This document shows positions 1 to 6,886 of a DNA stretch of 18,400 bases, in pieces. The position numbers and the translations under genes were made by a program. Below the pieces are notes generated by a model that had not been told where the DNA came from, searched no databases, and was given only the letters and a program-made list of their open reading frames with translations. Origin of the DNA: Alphaproteobacteria bacterium UBA6411 (lineage in GTDB: Bacteria; Pseudomonadota; Alphaproteobacteria; CAAGCB01; CAG-977); assembly GCA_002438565.1 (NCBI GenBank), contig DJPN01000032.1, forward strand, positions 16,980 through 35,379. The letters are read 5' to 3'. Within the stretch, counting starts at the first letter, position 1; every line of letters begins with the position of its first letter.

Positions 1-813
1 TGTTGGAAAGGAAGCGATAACCAATCGAAAAGCTTGTCGATGCGATGATGAATTATATCGCATTTTTGTTGGAAAGGAAGCGATAACCGGTCGGCGGCTC
101 GCTGGATTTGAACGGTAATTATATCGCATTTTTGTTGGAAAGGAAGCGATAACCGCTTTGACTTTGATTTTTTCTTTTTGTTGATTATATCGCATTTTTG
201 TTGGAAAGGAAGCGATAACTCATCAAAGCAATTTTGGACACAAGCTTTTATTATATCGCATTTTTGTTGGAAAGGAAGCGATAACACCGCAAGGCGTCAT
301 TTGGGATTATTACCGATTATATCGCATTTTTGTTGGAAAGGAAGCGATAACTCACGGCAAAGGGCGAAAAGGACGTTCAAAATTATATCGCATTTTTGTT
401 GGAAAGGAAGCGATAACTTGATGAAAGCATATTCGACGCCGAAAAGAATTATATCGCATTTTTGTTGGAAAGGAAGCGATAACCAGGACTACGACCACAC
501 AAAAGCGTACACGATTATATCGCATTTTTGTTGGAAAGGAAGCGATAACACGCCTGATGTTCCCATTCAGGCGCGCGGAATTATATCGCATTTTTGTTGG
601 AAAGGAAGCGATAACTGAAGCGCATTAAGCAAAACACGGCCGCTTATTATATCGCATTTTTGTTGGAAAGGAAGCGATAACATCACGCAAAACCTGTACT
701 TGAAACACGCTATTATATCGCATTTTTGTTGGAAAGGAAGCGATAACAAGGAACAAGCGAAACAAAACGCCGTTGATATTATATCGCATTTTTGTTGGAA
801 AGGAAGCGATAAC
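1..813 (-). CRISPR. CRISPR array, type II-C-like repeats (right end; continues off the left edge)
   Basis: Thirteen copies of a 36-bp repeat recur every 66 bp. The first is cut by the window edge (its last 21 bp are 1-21). Full repeats start at 52, 118, 184, 250, 316, 382, 448, 514, 580, 646, 712 and 778. On the plus strand the repeat begins ATTATATCGC and ends AGCGATAAC, and I see no mismatch between copies. All 12 spacers are 30 bp and differ from each other. Read on the minus strand the repeat begins GTTATCGCTTCC and ends GCGATATAAT. That resembles type II-C repeats such as the Neisseria one (GTTGTAGC...CTACAAT), which suggests that crRNAs are made leftward. No cas1, cas2, cas9 or tracrRNA anti-repeat lies in the window; they would have to be off the left side or elsewhere. 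The subtype is inferred from repeat and spacer length and repeat ends only. Confidence 0.97.
778..783 (-). promoter_or_regulatory. Repeat-embedded -10 box (TATAAT), one per CRISPR repeat
   Basis: The first six plus-strand bases of every repeat, ATTATA, read TATAAT on the minus strand, a perfect sigma-70 -10 hexamer. The coordinates given are for the rightmost repeat; the same box recurs at 66-bp steps to the left. Initiation about 6-7 bp further left would fall inside the 30-bp spacer and leave about 23-24 nt of guide, the length known for type II-C crRNAs made from repeat-internal promoters in Neisseria. A TG lies three bases before the hexamer rather than one, so this is not the exact extended -10 of Neisseria, and no good -35 is visible. 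Confidence 0.55.
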
Positions 814-824
814 CCTTTAAAAAA

Positions 825-837
825 GGGGGGGGGGGGG
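825..837. repeat. Homopolymer run of 13 G at the array edge
   Basis: An uninterrupted G13 tract lies between the last CRISPR repeat and the stop codon (839-841) of the minus-strand gene. It follows a small perfect palindrome, CCCTTT-AAA-AAAGGG (813-827). On the minus strand this reads as a C tract, then T6, then the array. Homopolymers of this length are slippage-prone and a common site of sequencing or assembly error, so the exact length is uncertain. It is outside the coding sequence, so a change in length would not alter the protein. Confidence 0.9.
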
Positions 838-838
838 C

Positions 839-1411
839 TTAATCAAATTTGACGGGACGCCAGTTGTAACGATCGGGCAGGGGCTTTTCTTTTCTGCGCA
901 AAACAAAGTTTTTAAGTCTTTGCCACAGCGATTTTTTCGGTTTCAGCGCCGCGATGTTTTTATGCAGGATTTCTTCCAGCATGGCAAACGACACGACATC
1001 GTTTTCAAAGTTTCCCGTTACGCATCCGCAGGTGAAGCGGTGACAGTTGTTGAACAAAACGTTGTACGGCGTTTTTTCGTTGATGTGTTTTTTCGCCCTT
1101 TTCGCGACAATCGGCGCGGCAAGCACAACATCCGTTTTTTCAAAGCAAGCCGTGTAAATGCGGTTGGAATCGGGATTCGTTCCGGGCGGGAAGAAAGTCT
1201 TGGGCGATTCGACGCGGATTTGACTGTGACGGTTCAAACTGACGATTTTCCCGTCGCCGATGTACACGCCCGTATGTTCCAGCAGCAGACCCAAATCGCA
1301 CTTCAAAATACAGCCGACGACGGGTTTGACGTCGGGCGAGCGCAAAGTCTTGTAACGTCTTTTGCGGAAATTTTTCCGCAGCATGACCATGAAACGGCGG
1401 CTTTTGTTCAA
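839..1411 (-). CDS. LRAT-domain (permuted NlpC/P60-like) protein
   Basis: This 190-aa protein carries the hallmarks of the LRAT/H-rev107-like fold. EHTGVYIGDGKIVSLNRHS at about residues 45-63 contains a first His (H46) and a second His (H62), and NNCHRFTCGC at 121-130 matches the family's NC-[EH]-x-F block, with C123 as the likely nucleophile. Family members act as thiol acyltransferases or phospholipases on lipids, or as amidases; the substrate here cannot be read from sequence. The N-terminus is very basic (RRFMVMLRKNFRKRRYK) and the C-terminus carries further basic clusters (KPKKSLWQRLKNFVLRRKEK), which could bind membrane or nucleic acid. There is no clear signal peptide. The start is TTG at 1411, chosen because AAAGGAG lies 7 bp upstream of it; the in-frame ATG at 1390 has no comparable ribosome site. 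It ends 25 bp from the CRISPR array, with no sign of a functional link. Confidence 0.75.
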   Translation of the reverse strand: MNKSRRFMVMLRKNFRKRRYKTLRSPDVKPVVGCILKCDLGLLLEHTGVYIGDGKIVSLNRHSQIRVESPKTFFPPGTNPDSNRIYTACFEKTDVVLAAPIVAKRAKKHINEKTPYNVLFNNCHRFTCGCVTGNFENDVVSFAMLEEILHKNIAALKPKKSLWQRLKNFVLRRKEKPLPDRYNWRPVKFD

Positions 1412-1492
1412 CAGAGTTCTCCTTTAAAACTACATTTTACGGCTTTTTGCGTTTTTTTGAAGAAAAAAGATTTTTTGATTCCGCAAATTATG

Positions 1493-1498
1493 TATTAT
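1493..1498 (+). promoter_or_regulatory. Possible -10 box upstream of potA
   Basis: The 138-bp divergent gap between the LRAT-like gene and potA is AT-rich, with several T tracts. TATTAT at 1493-1498 is the best -10 candidate for the transporter operon. The only decent -35-like hexamer, TTGATT at 1475-1480, is just 12 bp away, so the spacing is poor and the call is weak. Confidence 0.25.
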
Positions 1499-1549
1499 AG
1501 CGAAAACAGGCGTCTGAATCGGCGCGGCTTTTGAACAGAAGGATTTGAT

Positions 1550-2662
1550 ATGGAAACAACGCCCCACCCGTTGCTGGAACTGAAGAACGTTACCAAGTTT
1601 TTCGGGTCGAACAAAGTTTTGGACGATGTGGATTTAACCATTAACGACGGCGAGTTTTTGACGCTTTTGGGGCCGTCCGGCTGCGGAAAAACGACTCTGC
1701 TGCGCCTGATTGCGGGGTTTGAACGGCCGACGTCGGGCAAAATCATTATGAACGGCAAGGAAATTTCCCACCTGCCGCCAAACCGCCGCTTTGTCAACAC
1801 CGTGTTTCAGCAGTACGCTTTGTTTCCGCATATGACTGTGTTTGACAACGTCGCTTTCGGCTTGCAGATGAAGGGTTTGCCCGACGACGAAATCGAAATC
1901 GAAGTCTTCAGCGCGTTGGAAAAAGTCAAAATGCACCAGTTCTATCTGCGCTATCCGTCCGAACTGTCCAGCGGGCAGCAGCAACGGGTCGCCATGGCGC
2001 GCGCGTTCATCAACAATCCGAAAGTGTTGCTGCTGGACGAACCCTTGTCCGCTTTGGATTACAAGCTGCGGCAGGAAATGCAGATTGAACTGAAAGAGCT
2101 TCAGCGCGATTTGGGCGTTACGTTCGTGTATGTGACTCACGACCAAGAGGAAGCCCTTTCCATGTCCGACCGCGTCGCCGTTTTGAACGAAGGCATGATA
2201 GAGCAGGTCGGCACGCCGATTCAAATCTACGAAGAGCCGAAAAATATGTTCGTCGCCAAATTCGTCGGCGAAATCAACGTGTTCGACGGCATGATTATCA
2301 AGGTTGAAGCCGACACGTTCGACACGATTGTCGAAGGCATGTTCTACCGTTTGCGCAAACCGTCGACGTTCGACGTCAGCCGCGGCGGCAAAATCAAAGT
2401 GCTACTGCGTCCCGAAGACATGGTGGTCAGCAAAGTCAACGACCCCGAAGCAGAAGCGCCCGAAAACGCGTTGCGCGGGGTTATCAGCCACTTGGTTTAC
2501 AAAGGGCGCACAATCGATTTGTGGATTCAGACGGCGGGCGGCAATATGGTGATGGCGACGCAGTTCTTTAACGAAGACGATCCCGAAATCATCTATCAGG
2601 CCGACGATGTCGTGAACGTCAGCTGGATTAAGGATTGGGAGGTCATTCTGCCCGATGCTTAA
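1550..2662 (+). CDS. potA: Spermidine/putrescine-type ABC transporter ATPase (PotA/PotG family)
   Basis: The product is the cytoplasmic ATPase that powers import through the two permeases encoded directly downstream. The 370-aa protein has the full ABC set: Walker A GPSGCGKTT at 41-49, Q-loop FQQ at 86-88, signature LSSGQQQR at 139-146, Walker B VLLLDEP at 159-165, D-loop SALD at 167-170 and the switch histidine in THD near 197. A C-terminal TOBE-like region follows (about 280-370), as is usual for PotA/PotG (about 370-380 aa). AGAAGGA sits 6 bp before the ATG. The last 8 bp overlap the first permease gene, so translation is probably coupled. Assignment to polyamines rests on gene order and family resemblance; related importers carry iron, thiamine or other small solutes. 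No binding-protein gene is adjacent. Confidence 0.9.
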   Translation: METTPHPLLELKNVTKFFGSNKVLDDVDLTINDGEFLTLLGPSGCGKTTLLRLIAGFERPTSGKIIMNGKEISHLPPNRRFVNTVFQQYALFPHMTVFDNVAFGLQMKGLPDDEIEIEVFSALEKVKMHQFYLRYPSELSSGQQQRVAMARAFINNPKVLLLDEPLSALDYKLRQEMQIELKELQRDLGVTFVYVTHDQEEALSMSDRVAVLNEGMIEQVGTPIQIYEEPKNMFVAKFVGEINVFDGMIIKVEADTFDTIVEGMFYRLRKPSTFDVSRGGKIKVLLRPEDMVVSKVNDPEAEAPENALRGVISHLVYKGRTIDLWIQTAGGNMVMATQFFNEDDPEIIYQADDVVNVSWIKDWEVILPDA

Positions 2663-3518
2663 AACCGCGGACAACTTTTGCCGCACGGCGGTCTTGTACT
2701 TTATTTTCATCTGGTTCGGGGTGATGGTGTTTGCGCCGAACCTGCTGGTGCTGCTGGCAAGCTTTTTGACCAAAGAACCCGTGTGGTTCTTGCGCCTGCC
2801 GCTGAATTTGCAGGCGTACCGCGCTTTGGGCGACGCGGCTCTGCTGACCGTGATTTTGAAATCCGTCGGCTTGGCGTTCGTAACAACGCTGTTTTGCCTG
2901 CTGTTCGGGTATCCGTTCACTTATTTTATCGCACGGTTTTCCAAGGAAACGCGCGCGCTGTTTTTGATGCTGATTGTCGTGCCGTTCTGGACAAACTCCC
3001 TTATCCGCAACTACGCGCTGATTGCGGTGCTGAGCGAGGACGGCTTGATTAACGCGTTTTTGTTGCATTTCGGGCTGATTGCCGAACCGCTGAAGCTGCT
3101 GAACACGACGTTCGCGGTGTTCGTGGGCATGGTGTACACGCTGTTGCCGTTTATGATTCTGCCGATCTACGCCGTATTGGAAAAAATCGACCGAAGCCTT
3201 GTCGAAGCGGCGGCGGATTTGGGCGCGGGCCCGTTTGAAGTGTTTTACAAGATTGTGATTCCGTTGAGCTTTCCGGGGATTGTCGCGGGATGCATCATGG
3301 TTTTCCTGCCCGCTTTGACGCTGTTCTATGTGTCCGACATTCTGGGCGGAACGGACGTCAACGTTTTGGGCAGCATCATCCGCAACAAGTTTATGATTGA
3401 CCGCGACTGGCCCGTCGGGGCGGCAATCAGCGTCGCTTTGACGGCGTTTATGCTGGTTTTACTGCATTTGTACTATAAAAGCGGCAACACCGTCGAACAG
3501 GAGCGTCAATTATGGTAA
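2655..3518 (+). CDS. potB: Polyamine-type ABC transporter permease, first subunit (PotB/PotH family)
   Basis: This 287-aa inner-membrane protein is one half of the transport channel. It has a hydrophobic segment near the N-terminus (YFIFIWFGVMVFAPNLLVLL) and several further membrane spans. It carries the binding-protein-dependent permease EAA loop, VEAAADLGAGPFEVF...IPLSFPG, at about residues 183-208, which docks with the ATPase. Length and position between ATPase and second permease fit PotB/PotH. The start overlaps the potA stop (ATGCTTAA), with GGGAGG 12 bp upstream, a slightly long spacing that fits coupled translation. The 3' end overlaps the next gene by 7 bp. Confidence 0.88.
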   Translation: MLKTADNFCRTAVLYFIFIWFGVMVFAPNLLVLLASFLTKEPVWFLRLPLNLQAYRALGDAALLTVILKSVGLAFVTTLFCLLFGYPFTYFIARFSKETRALFLMLIVVPFWTNSLIRNYALIAVLSEDGLINAFLLHFGLIAEPLKLLNTTFAVFVGMVYTLLPFMILPIYAVLEKIDRSLVEAAADLGAGPFEVFYKIVIPLSFPGIVAGCIMVFLPALTLFYVSDILGGTDVNVLGSIIRNKFMIDRDWPVGAAISVALTAFMLVLLHLYYKSGNTVEQERQLW

Positions 3519-4282
3519 GCAAACTGCTCAAAGCGCTGTATATCGCTCTGGTATACGTGTTTTTATATATGCCGCTGGCGGTGGCGATTGTGTTTTCGTT
3601 CAACGACGCCAGCAATTCCAACGCGTGGAGCGGCTTTACGACCAAATGGTACGTCAATTTGCTGCATGACCAAAGCTTGATAAAATCGGCGTTGAGGTCG
3701 CTGTTTCTGGCGGCTTCGTCGGCGACGGTGTCGACGGTGGTCGGGACGATTATGGCGATTGCCTTGCACCGCTACCGCTTTATCGGGCAGAAAGTCGTGT
3801 TCGGGTCGCTGTCCGTGATTATGATGTCGCCCGAAATCATCCAAGGCATTTCTTTGGCGATGATTTTTATCGTGTTGGGGATTCCTTTGGGTTTTACGAC
3901 GCTGCTTTTGGCGCACACGGTTTTTTGCTTTCCGTTTGTGACCATGACGGTTCTGGCGCGGCTGAAAGGCGTCAGCCGCACGTTGGCGGAAGCGGCGGCG
4001 GATTTGGGCGCGAACGATGTCAGCATTGTGCGCCGCATTTTGATTCCCTTGATTATTCCCGCTGTGTTTGCAGGTTGGCTGATGAGCTTCACGCTGTCCA
4101 TCGACGACGTGATTATCAGCTTTTTCGTCAGCGGAAAGTCGTATGAAATCCTGCCGTTGAAAATCTATTCTATGGTCAGAACGGGGATTCAGCCCGACGT
4201 CAACGCGCTGTGCGCGGCGCTGTTCTTTGTGACTTTCGCCGTTGTGATGATTTCGTACCGTCTGGTGCGCGACAGAAAATAA
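3512..4282 (+). CDS. potC: Polyamine-type ABC transporter permease, second subunit (PotC/PotI family)
   Basis: This 256-aa inner-membrane permease should pair with the PotB-like subunit. The N-terminus (ALYIALVYVFLYMPLAVAIVFSF as the first span, then FNDASNSNAWSGF) is characteristic of the PotC/PotI branch. The EAA loop LAEAAADLGANDVSIVRR...IPLIIPA lies at about residues 158-185. Length agrees with PotC (about 260 aa). AGGAG lies 8 bp before the ATG, inside the end of potB. It is the last gene of the operon: a strong terminator follows at 4361 and no PotD/PotF-like periplasmic protein comes next, so the importer must use one encoded elsewhere or be incomplete. Confidence 0.88.
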   Translation: MVSKLLKALYIALVYVFLYMPLAVAIVFSFNDASNSNAWSGFTTKWYVNLLHDQSLIKSALRSLFLAASSATVSTVVGTIMAIALHRYRFIGQKVVFGSLSVIMMSPEIIQGISLAMIFIVLGIPLGFTTLLLAHTVFCFPFVTMTVLARLKGVSRTLAEAAADLGANDVSIVRRILIPLIIPAVFAGWLMSFTLSIDDVIISFFVSGKSYEILPLKIYSMVRTGIQPDVNALCAALFFVTFAVVMISYRLVRDRK

Positions 4283-4320
4283 GCTTGCGTTCCGGCGGAA
4301 AATGTGAGAGGATAATAAGC

Positions 4321-4486
4321 GAAGTAAGAATTGGTGTCTCACATCAGAAAAAAAAGATTTGCCCCCGATGTTGCAGCATCGGGGGCTTTTCCTTTTACCA
4401 AGCATTATGAATACAGCTCAGTAAAAGAAGGACAGCCGTTAAAAGAACTTTAATCAGCTTCCTGCTTGTAAATGAAGTAAGAATTG
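4321..4486 (+). repeat. Direct 13-bp repeat, each copy just upstream of a terminator-like hairpin
   Basis: GAAGTAAGAATTG occurs at 4321-4333 and again at 4474-4486, and each copy is closely followed by CTCAC. The first lies 27 bp before the potABC terminator, the second 17 bp before the paired hairpins at 4504-4538. The first copy also sits in the loop of an 8-bp inverted repeat, ATGTGAGA (4302-4309) with TCTCACAT (4337-4344). This is the main structured content of the 401-bp gap 4283-4683; no gene was recognised in that gap. Confidence 0.7.
4361..4390 (+). terminator. Rho-independent terminator after potABC
   Basis: A perfect 10-bp stem GCCCCCGATG (4361-4370) pairs with CATCGGGGGC (4377-4386) around a 6-nt loop. 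It is followed by TTTT and, after CC, another TTTT. It closes the transporter operon 78 bp after its stop codon. Confidence 0.9.
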
Positions 4487-4503
4487 TACTCACCTCTCTT
4501 TCA

Positions 4504-4548
4504 CTCGGAAGACCGAGCCGCGCCTGAATCGGGCGCGGTTATCGTTTT
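4504..4548 (+). terminator. Tandem hairpins, second terminator-like structure upstream of the phosphate operon
   Basis: CTCGG-AAGA-CCGAG (4504-4517) is followed directly by CCGCGCC (4518-4524) pairing with GGCGCGG (4532-4538), then TTATCGTTTT. The second hairpin plus interrupted T tract looks like a weak intrinsic terminator. As potABC is already terminated at 4390, it could end a short separate transcript, or stop read-through into the next operon. Confidence 0.5.
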
Positions 4549-4592
4549 AAGGGATAAATCTTTCGATACTCTTAAAAAATGGATTTGAACCC

Positions 4593-4621
4593 TTTACAAA
4601 CTTTTTACCTGTTTGTAAGAT
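4593..4621 (+). promoter_or_regulatory. Promoter with overlapping inverted-repeat operator, upstream of the DUF47-pit operon
   Basis: TTTACA (4593-4598) and TAAGAT (4616-4621) are 17 bp apart, a good sigma-70 arrangement (5 of 6 and 4 of 6 matches). A perfect 8-bp inverted repeat, TTACAAAC (4594-4601) with GTTTGTAA (4611-4618), spans from the -35 into the -10, where a bound repressor would block the polymerase. It is not a clear Pho box: the direct-repeat pattern of PhoB sites is only weakly matched. The predicted leader is about 55 nt. Confidence 0.5.
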
Positions 4622-4683
4622 GATTGATTAAATGAAAATATATGTCCGTCGTCGGGCGGATTTTGGTTGAAAGAGGATTTGAT

Positions 4684-5346
4684 ATGAATTTATCCAAAGG
4701 TTTTTCAATGTTTTACGGCAGCCGCGCGCTGGAAAACAAAATCGACGAATTTCTGGACCGCATTTCCGAAGCGGGCTTGATTTACAAAAAGGCGATTCAT
4801 GTCTTCCTTGAACACGGCGTGACCGAAGACTTTGTGACCCATGCGGAACAAATCGGTCATATCGAAAGCCGCGCCGACGAACTGCGCCGCGAAGTCGAAG
4901 CGGGACTGTATGAACAGAACTTGATTCCCGACTTGCGCGCCGACGTGCTGAGCTTGGTTGAGGACTTGGACGCCATTTTGAACGCTTATGACGCCAGCGG
5001 ATACCGTTTCACGATTGAACAGCCCGTGTTCCCCGCGACTCTGCACCCCGACATTCTGGCGATTGTGGATTCCGTGACGAATTCGGTCGAACAAATCACG
5101 ATTGCCTCCAGAACGTTTTTCCGCGATTTCAATTCCTGCCGCGACTATATTCACAAAGTCCGTTTTTACGAAAGCGAAGCCGACAGAATCAGCACCAAAA
5201 TCAAACGCGCGATTTATTCGTCCGATTTGCCTTTGGCAAACAAAATGCACTTGTCCAGCTTTGTCGAAATGATTGACAATCTGGCGGATATGGCGGAAGA
5301 CATCACCGACAAACTGGCGATTTACGTCATCAAGCGCGACAACTGA
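4684..5346 (+). CDS. DUF47 / PhoU-like phosphate transport accessory protein
   Basis: This 220-aa, mainly helical, soluble protein belongs to the DUF47 (PhoU-divergent, TIGR00153-type) family, which is typically encoded just before a PiT transporter and thought to regulate it. Paired acidic stretches resembling PhoU metal sites are visible: IESRADELRREVE in the first half and IDNLADMAEDITD near the C-terminus. I place the start at MNLSKGFSMFYG: AAAGAGGA lies 6 bp upstream in the context GAGGATTTGATATG, nearly the same start context as potA. Beginning there also gives the usual family length. The longer reading from 4642 has no ribosome site. The stop is 14 bp from the pit start, so the two are very probably one operon. 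Confidence 0.85.
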   Translation: MNLSKGFSMFYGSRALENKIDEFLDRISEAGLIYKKAIHVFLEHGVTEDFVTHAEQIGHIESRADELRREVEAGLYEQNLIPDLRADVLSLVEDLDAILNAYDASGYRFTIEQPVFPATLHPDILAIVDSVTNSVEQITIASRTFFRDFNSCRDYIHKVRFYESEADRISTKIKRAIYSSDLPLANKMHLSSFVEMIDNLADMAEDITDKLAIYVIKRDN

Positions 5347-5360
5347 CAAAGGCGGGCGTT

Positions 5361-6881
5361 ATGGGCTTTACGGGACTGATTTTCCTTTCAAGCGGTTTGT
5401 TTTTGGGGTGGTCGCTGGGCGCGAACGATGCGGCGAACATCTTTGGCACGGCGGTCAGCACCCGCATGGTCAGATTCAAAACCGCCGCCATTGTTTGCAG
5501 TATCTTCATCGCTTTGGGCGCGGTCATCAGCGGCGTCGGCGCGGCGTACACTTTGGGCAGTTTGGGCGCGGTCAACGCGATTGCGGGTTCTTTTGTTACG
5601 GCGTTTGCGGCGGCGTTCACCGTGTATTCGATGATTAAGTGCGGATTGCCCGTGTCCGTGTCTCAAGCCGTTGTCGGCGCGATTATCGGCTGGAACTGGT
5701 TTACCGATTCCGTCACCGACGTTCAGTCTGTCGTCAAAATCGCCTCGACTTGGGTGGCTTGCCCGTTGCTGGCGGGGACGTTTTCAGCCGTTATTTATCT
5801 GGTTTTGAACCGCTTGCTGCGGTCGGCGAAAATTCACTTGTTGCGCCGCGACTATTGCACCCGCGTCGCCATGATAGTCACAGGCGCGTTCGGTGCGTAT
5901 TCCCTGGGCGCGAACAACATGGCTAACGTTGTCGGCGTATTCGTTCCCGTTGCGCCGTTCGTCGAATTCGACTTTGCGGGACTTCACATTTCCGCCGTTC
6001 AACAGCTGTTTTTCGTTGGTTCCGTCGCAACCGCAATCGGCGTATTCACCTATTCCCACCGCGTGATGGGAACGGTCGGCAAAGGATTGATGCCGCTGTC
6101 CCCGTTCGCCGCTTGGGTCGTCGTCGTCGCCCAGTCCATGGTGCTGTTCCTGTTCGCGTCCGAGGGCTTGGAATACTTCTTGGCATCGCACAACCTGCCT
6201 ACCGTTCCGCTGGTTCCCGTGTCCAGCACGCAAGCCGTCGTCGGCGCGGTCATCGGCATCGGCCTGTGCAAAGGCGCGGCGAAAACCATTAAATGGAGCG
6301 TTGTCGTCCGCATCGTCTGCGGTTGGATTATCACCCCCGTCATTGCGGCGACTATCTGCTTTTTCGCCCTGTTTTTCATGCAGAACGTCTTTTATCAGCG
6401 CGTCTATACGCCGAAAACCTACTTCATTTCGGAACGCGTCTATAACAAAATGGTGGCAGACGGTTTGCCAGCCAACCAAATCGGCGTGCTGAAAGGCGAA
6501 CGTTACAAGTCGGGTGTCGAGTTCATGAACGCTGTTCGCGCCCGCGTCGGCAAAATGTCCAGCGCGACCGAACAAAATCTGCTCAACACCGCCGAACTGC
6601 TGAAAATCTATATCGATCCCGAAAAGTTTGAAAATCTTGACCCTCAAATGTTTTCGGAAGAACAGATTTCCCAAATCAAGCAGCTTTCCGGCTTGACGTT
6701 CAGCTACCGTTGGGAACTGCAGGACGCGCTGATTAAAATCAGCCCCGAATGGGCATACCGTCCCGCAACCGTCATCAACAAGCGCTACAACAAAGCCCTT
6801 GCCGTCGAGCTGTCCCAAATCGAGAACGTCTTTACGGTCAGGAAGAAGGCGAAAAAGCGCAATCTCCTTTACGAAGACTAA
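5361..6881 (+). CDS. pit: PiT-family inorganic phosphate transporter
   Basis: This 506-aa inner-membrane carrier is of the PiT family, which takes up phosphate (often as a metal-phosphate complex) coupled to a cation gradient. Both family signatures are present: GANDAAN at 20-26 and GANNMAN at 183-189. Each lies in one of two inverted halves, with matching QAVVGAIIG and QAVVGAVIGIG segments (about 104-112 and 289-299). Hydrophobic spans run from residue 5 to about 345. The remaining 160 residues are hydrophilic, rich in K, E and N, and end in a basic tail (RKKAKKRN); this extension is not part of the usual core and may contact the DUF47 partner. The start has only a weak GGCGGG-like ribosome site, so coupling to the upstream gene is likely. 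The substrate is inferred from family and neighbour. Confidence 0.9.
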   Translation: MGFTGLIFLSSGLFLGWSLGANDAANIFGTAVSTRMVRFKTAAIVCSIFIALGAVISGVGAAYTLGSLGAVNAIAGSFVTAFAAAFTVYSMIKCGLPVSVSQAVVGAIIGWNWFTDSVTDVQSVVKIASTWVACPLLAGTFSAVIYLVLNRLLRSAKIHLLRRDYCTRVAMIVTGAFGAYSLGANNMANVVGVFVPVAPFVEFDFAGLHISAVQQLFFVGSVATAIGVFTYSHRVMGTVGKGLMPLSPFAAWVVVVAQSMVLFLFASEGLEYFLASHNLPTVPLVPVSSTQAVVGAVIGIGLCKGAAKTIKWSVVVRIVCGWIITPVIAATICFFALFFMQNVFYQRVYTPKTYFISERVYNKMVADGLPANQIGVLKGERYKSGVEFMNAVRARVGKMSSATEQNLLNTAELLKIYIDPEKFENLDPQMFSEEQISQIKQLSGLTFSYRWELQDALIKISPEWAYRPATVINKRYNKALAVELSQIENVFTVRKKAKKRNLLYED

Positions 6882-6886
6882 AAACG

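Noticed and set aside
178..618. Open frame of 146 codons with a repeated ISHFCWKGSDN peptide
   Set aside because: It is the CRISPR array read in frame: the 66-bp period is a multiple of three. The two minus-strand frames over 352-749 arise in the same way.
920..1534. 204-codon plus-strand open frame opposite the LRAT-like gene
   Set aside because: It is the shadow of the minus-strand gene, which has family motifs and a ribosome site; the shadow has neither and runs into the potA promoter region.
4591..4610. Pho box in front of the phosphate operon
   Set aside because: CTTTACA-AACT-TTTTACC only weakly matches the PhoB direct-repeat consensus, whereas the inverted repeat is perfect.
4642..4683. 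Upstream start for the DUF47 protein (MSVVGRILVERGFD)
   Set aside because: No ribosome site, and the segment contains the strong ribosome site of the downstream start; family length fits the start at 4684.
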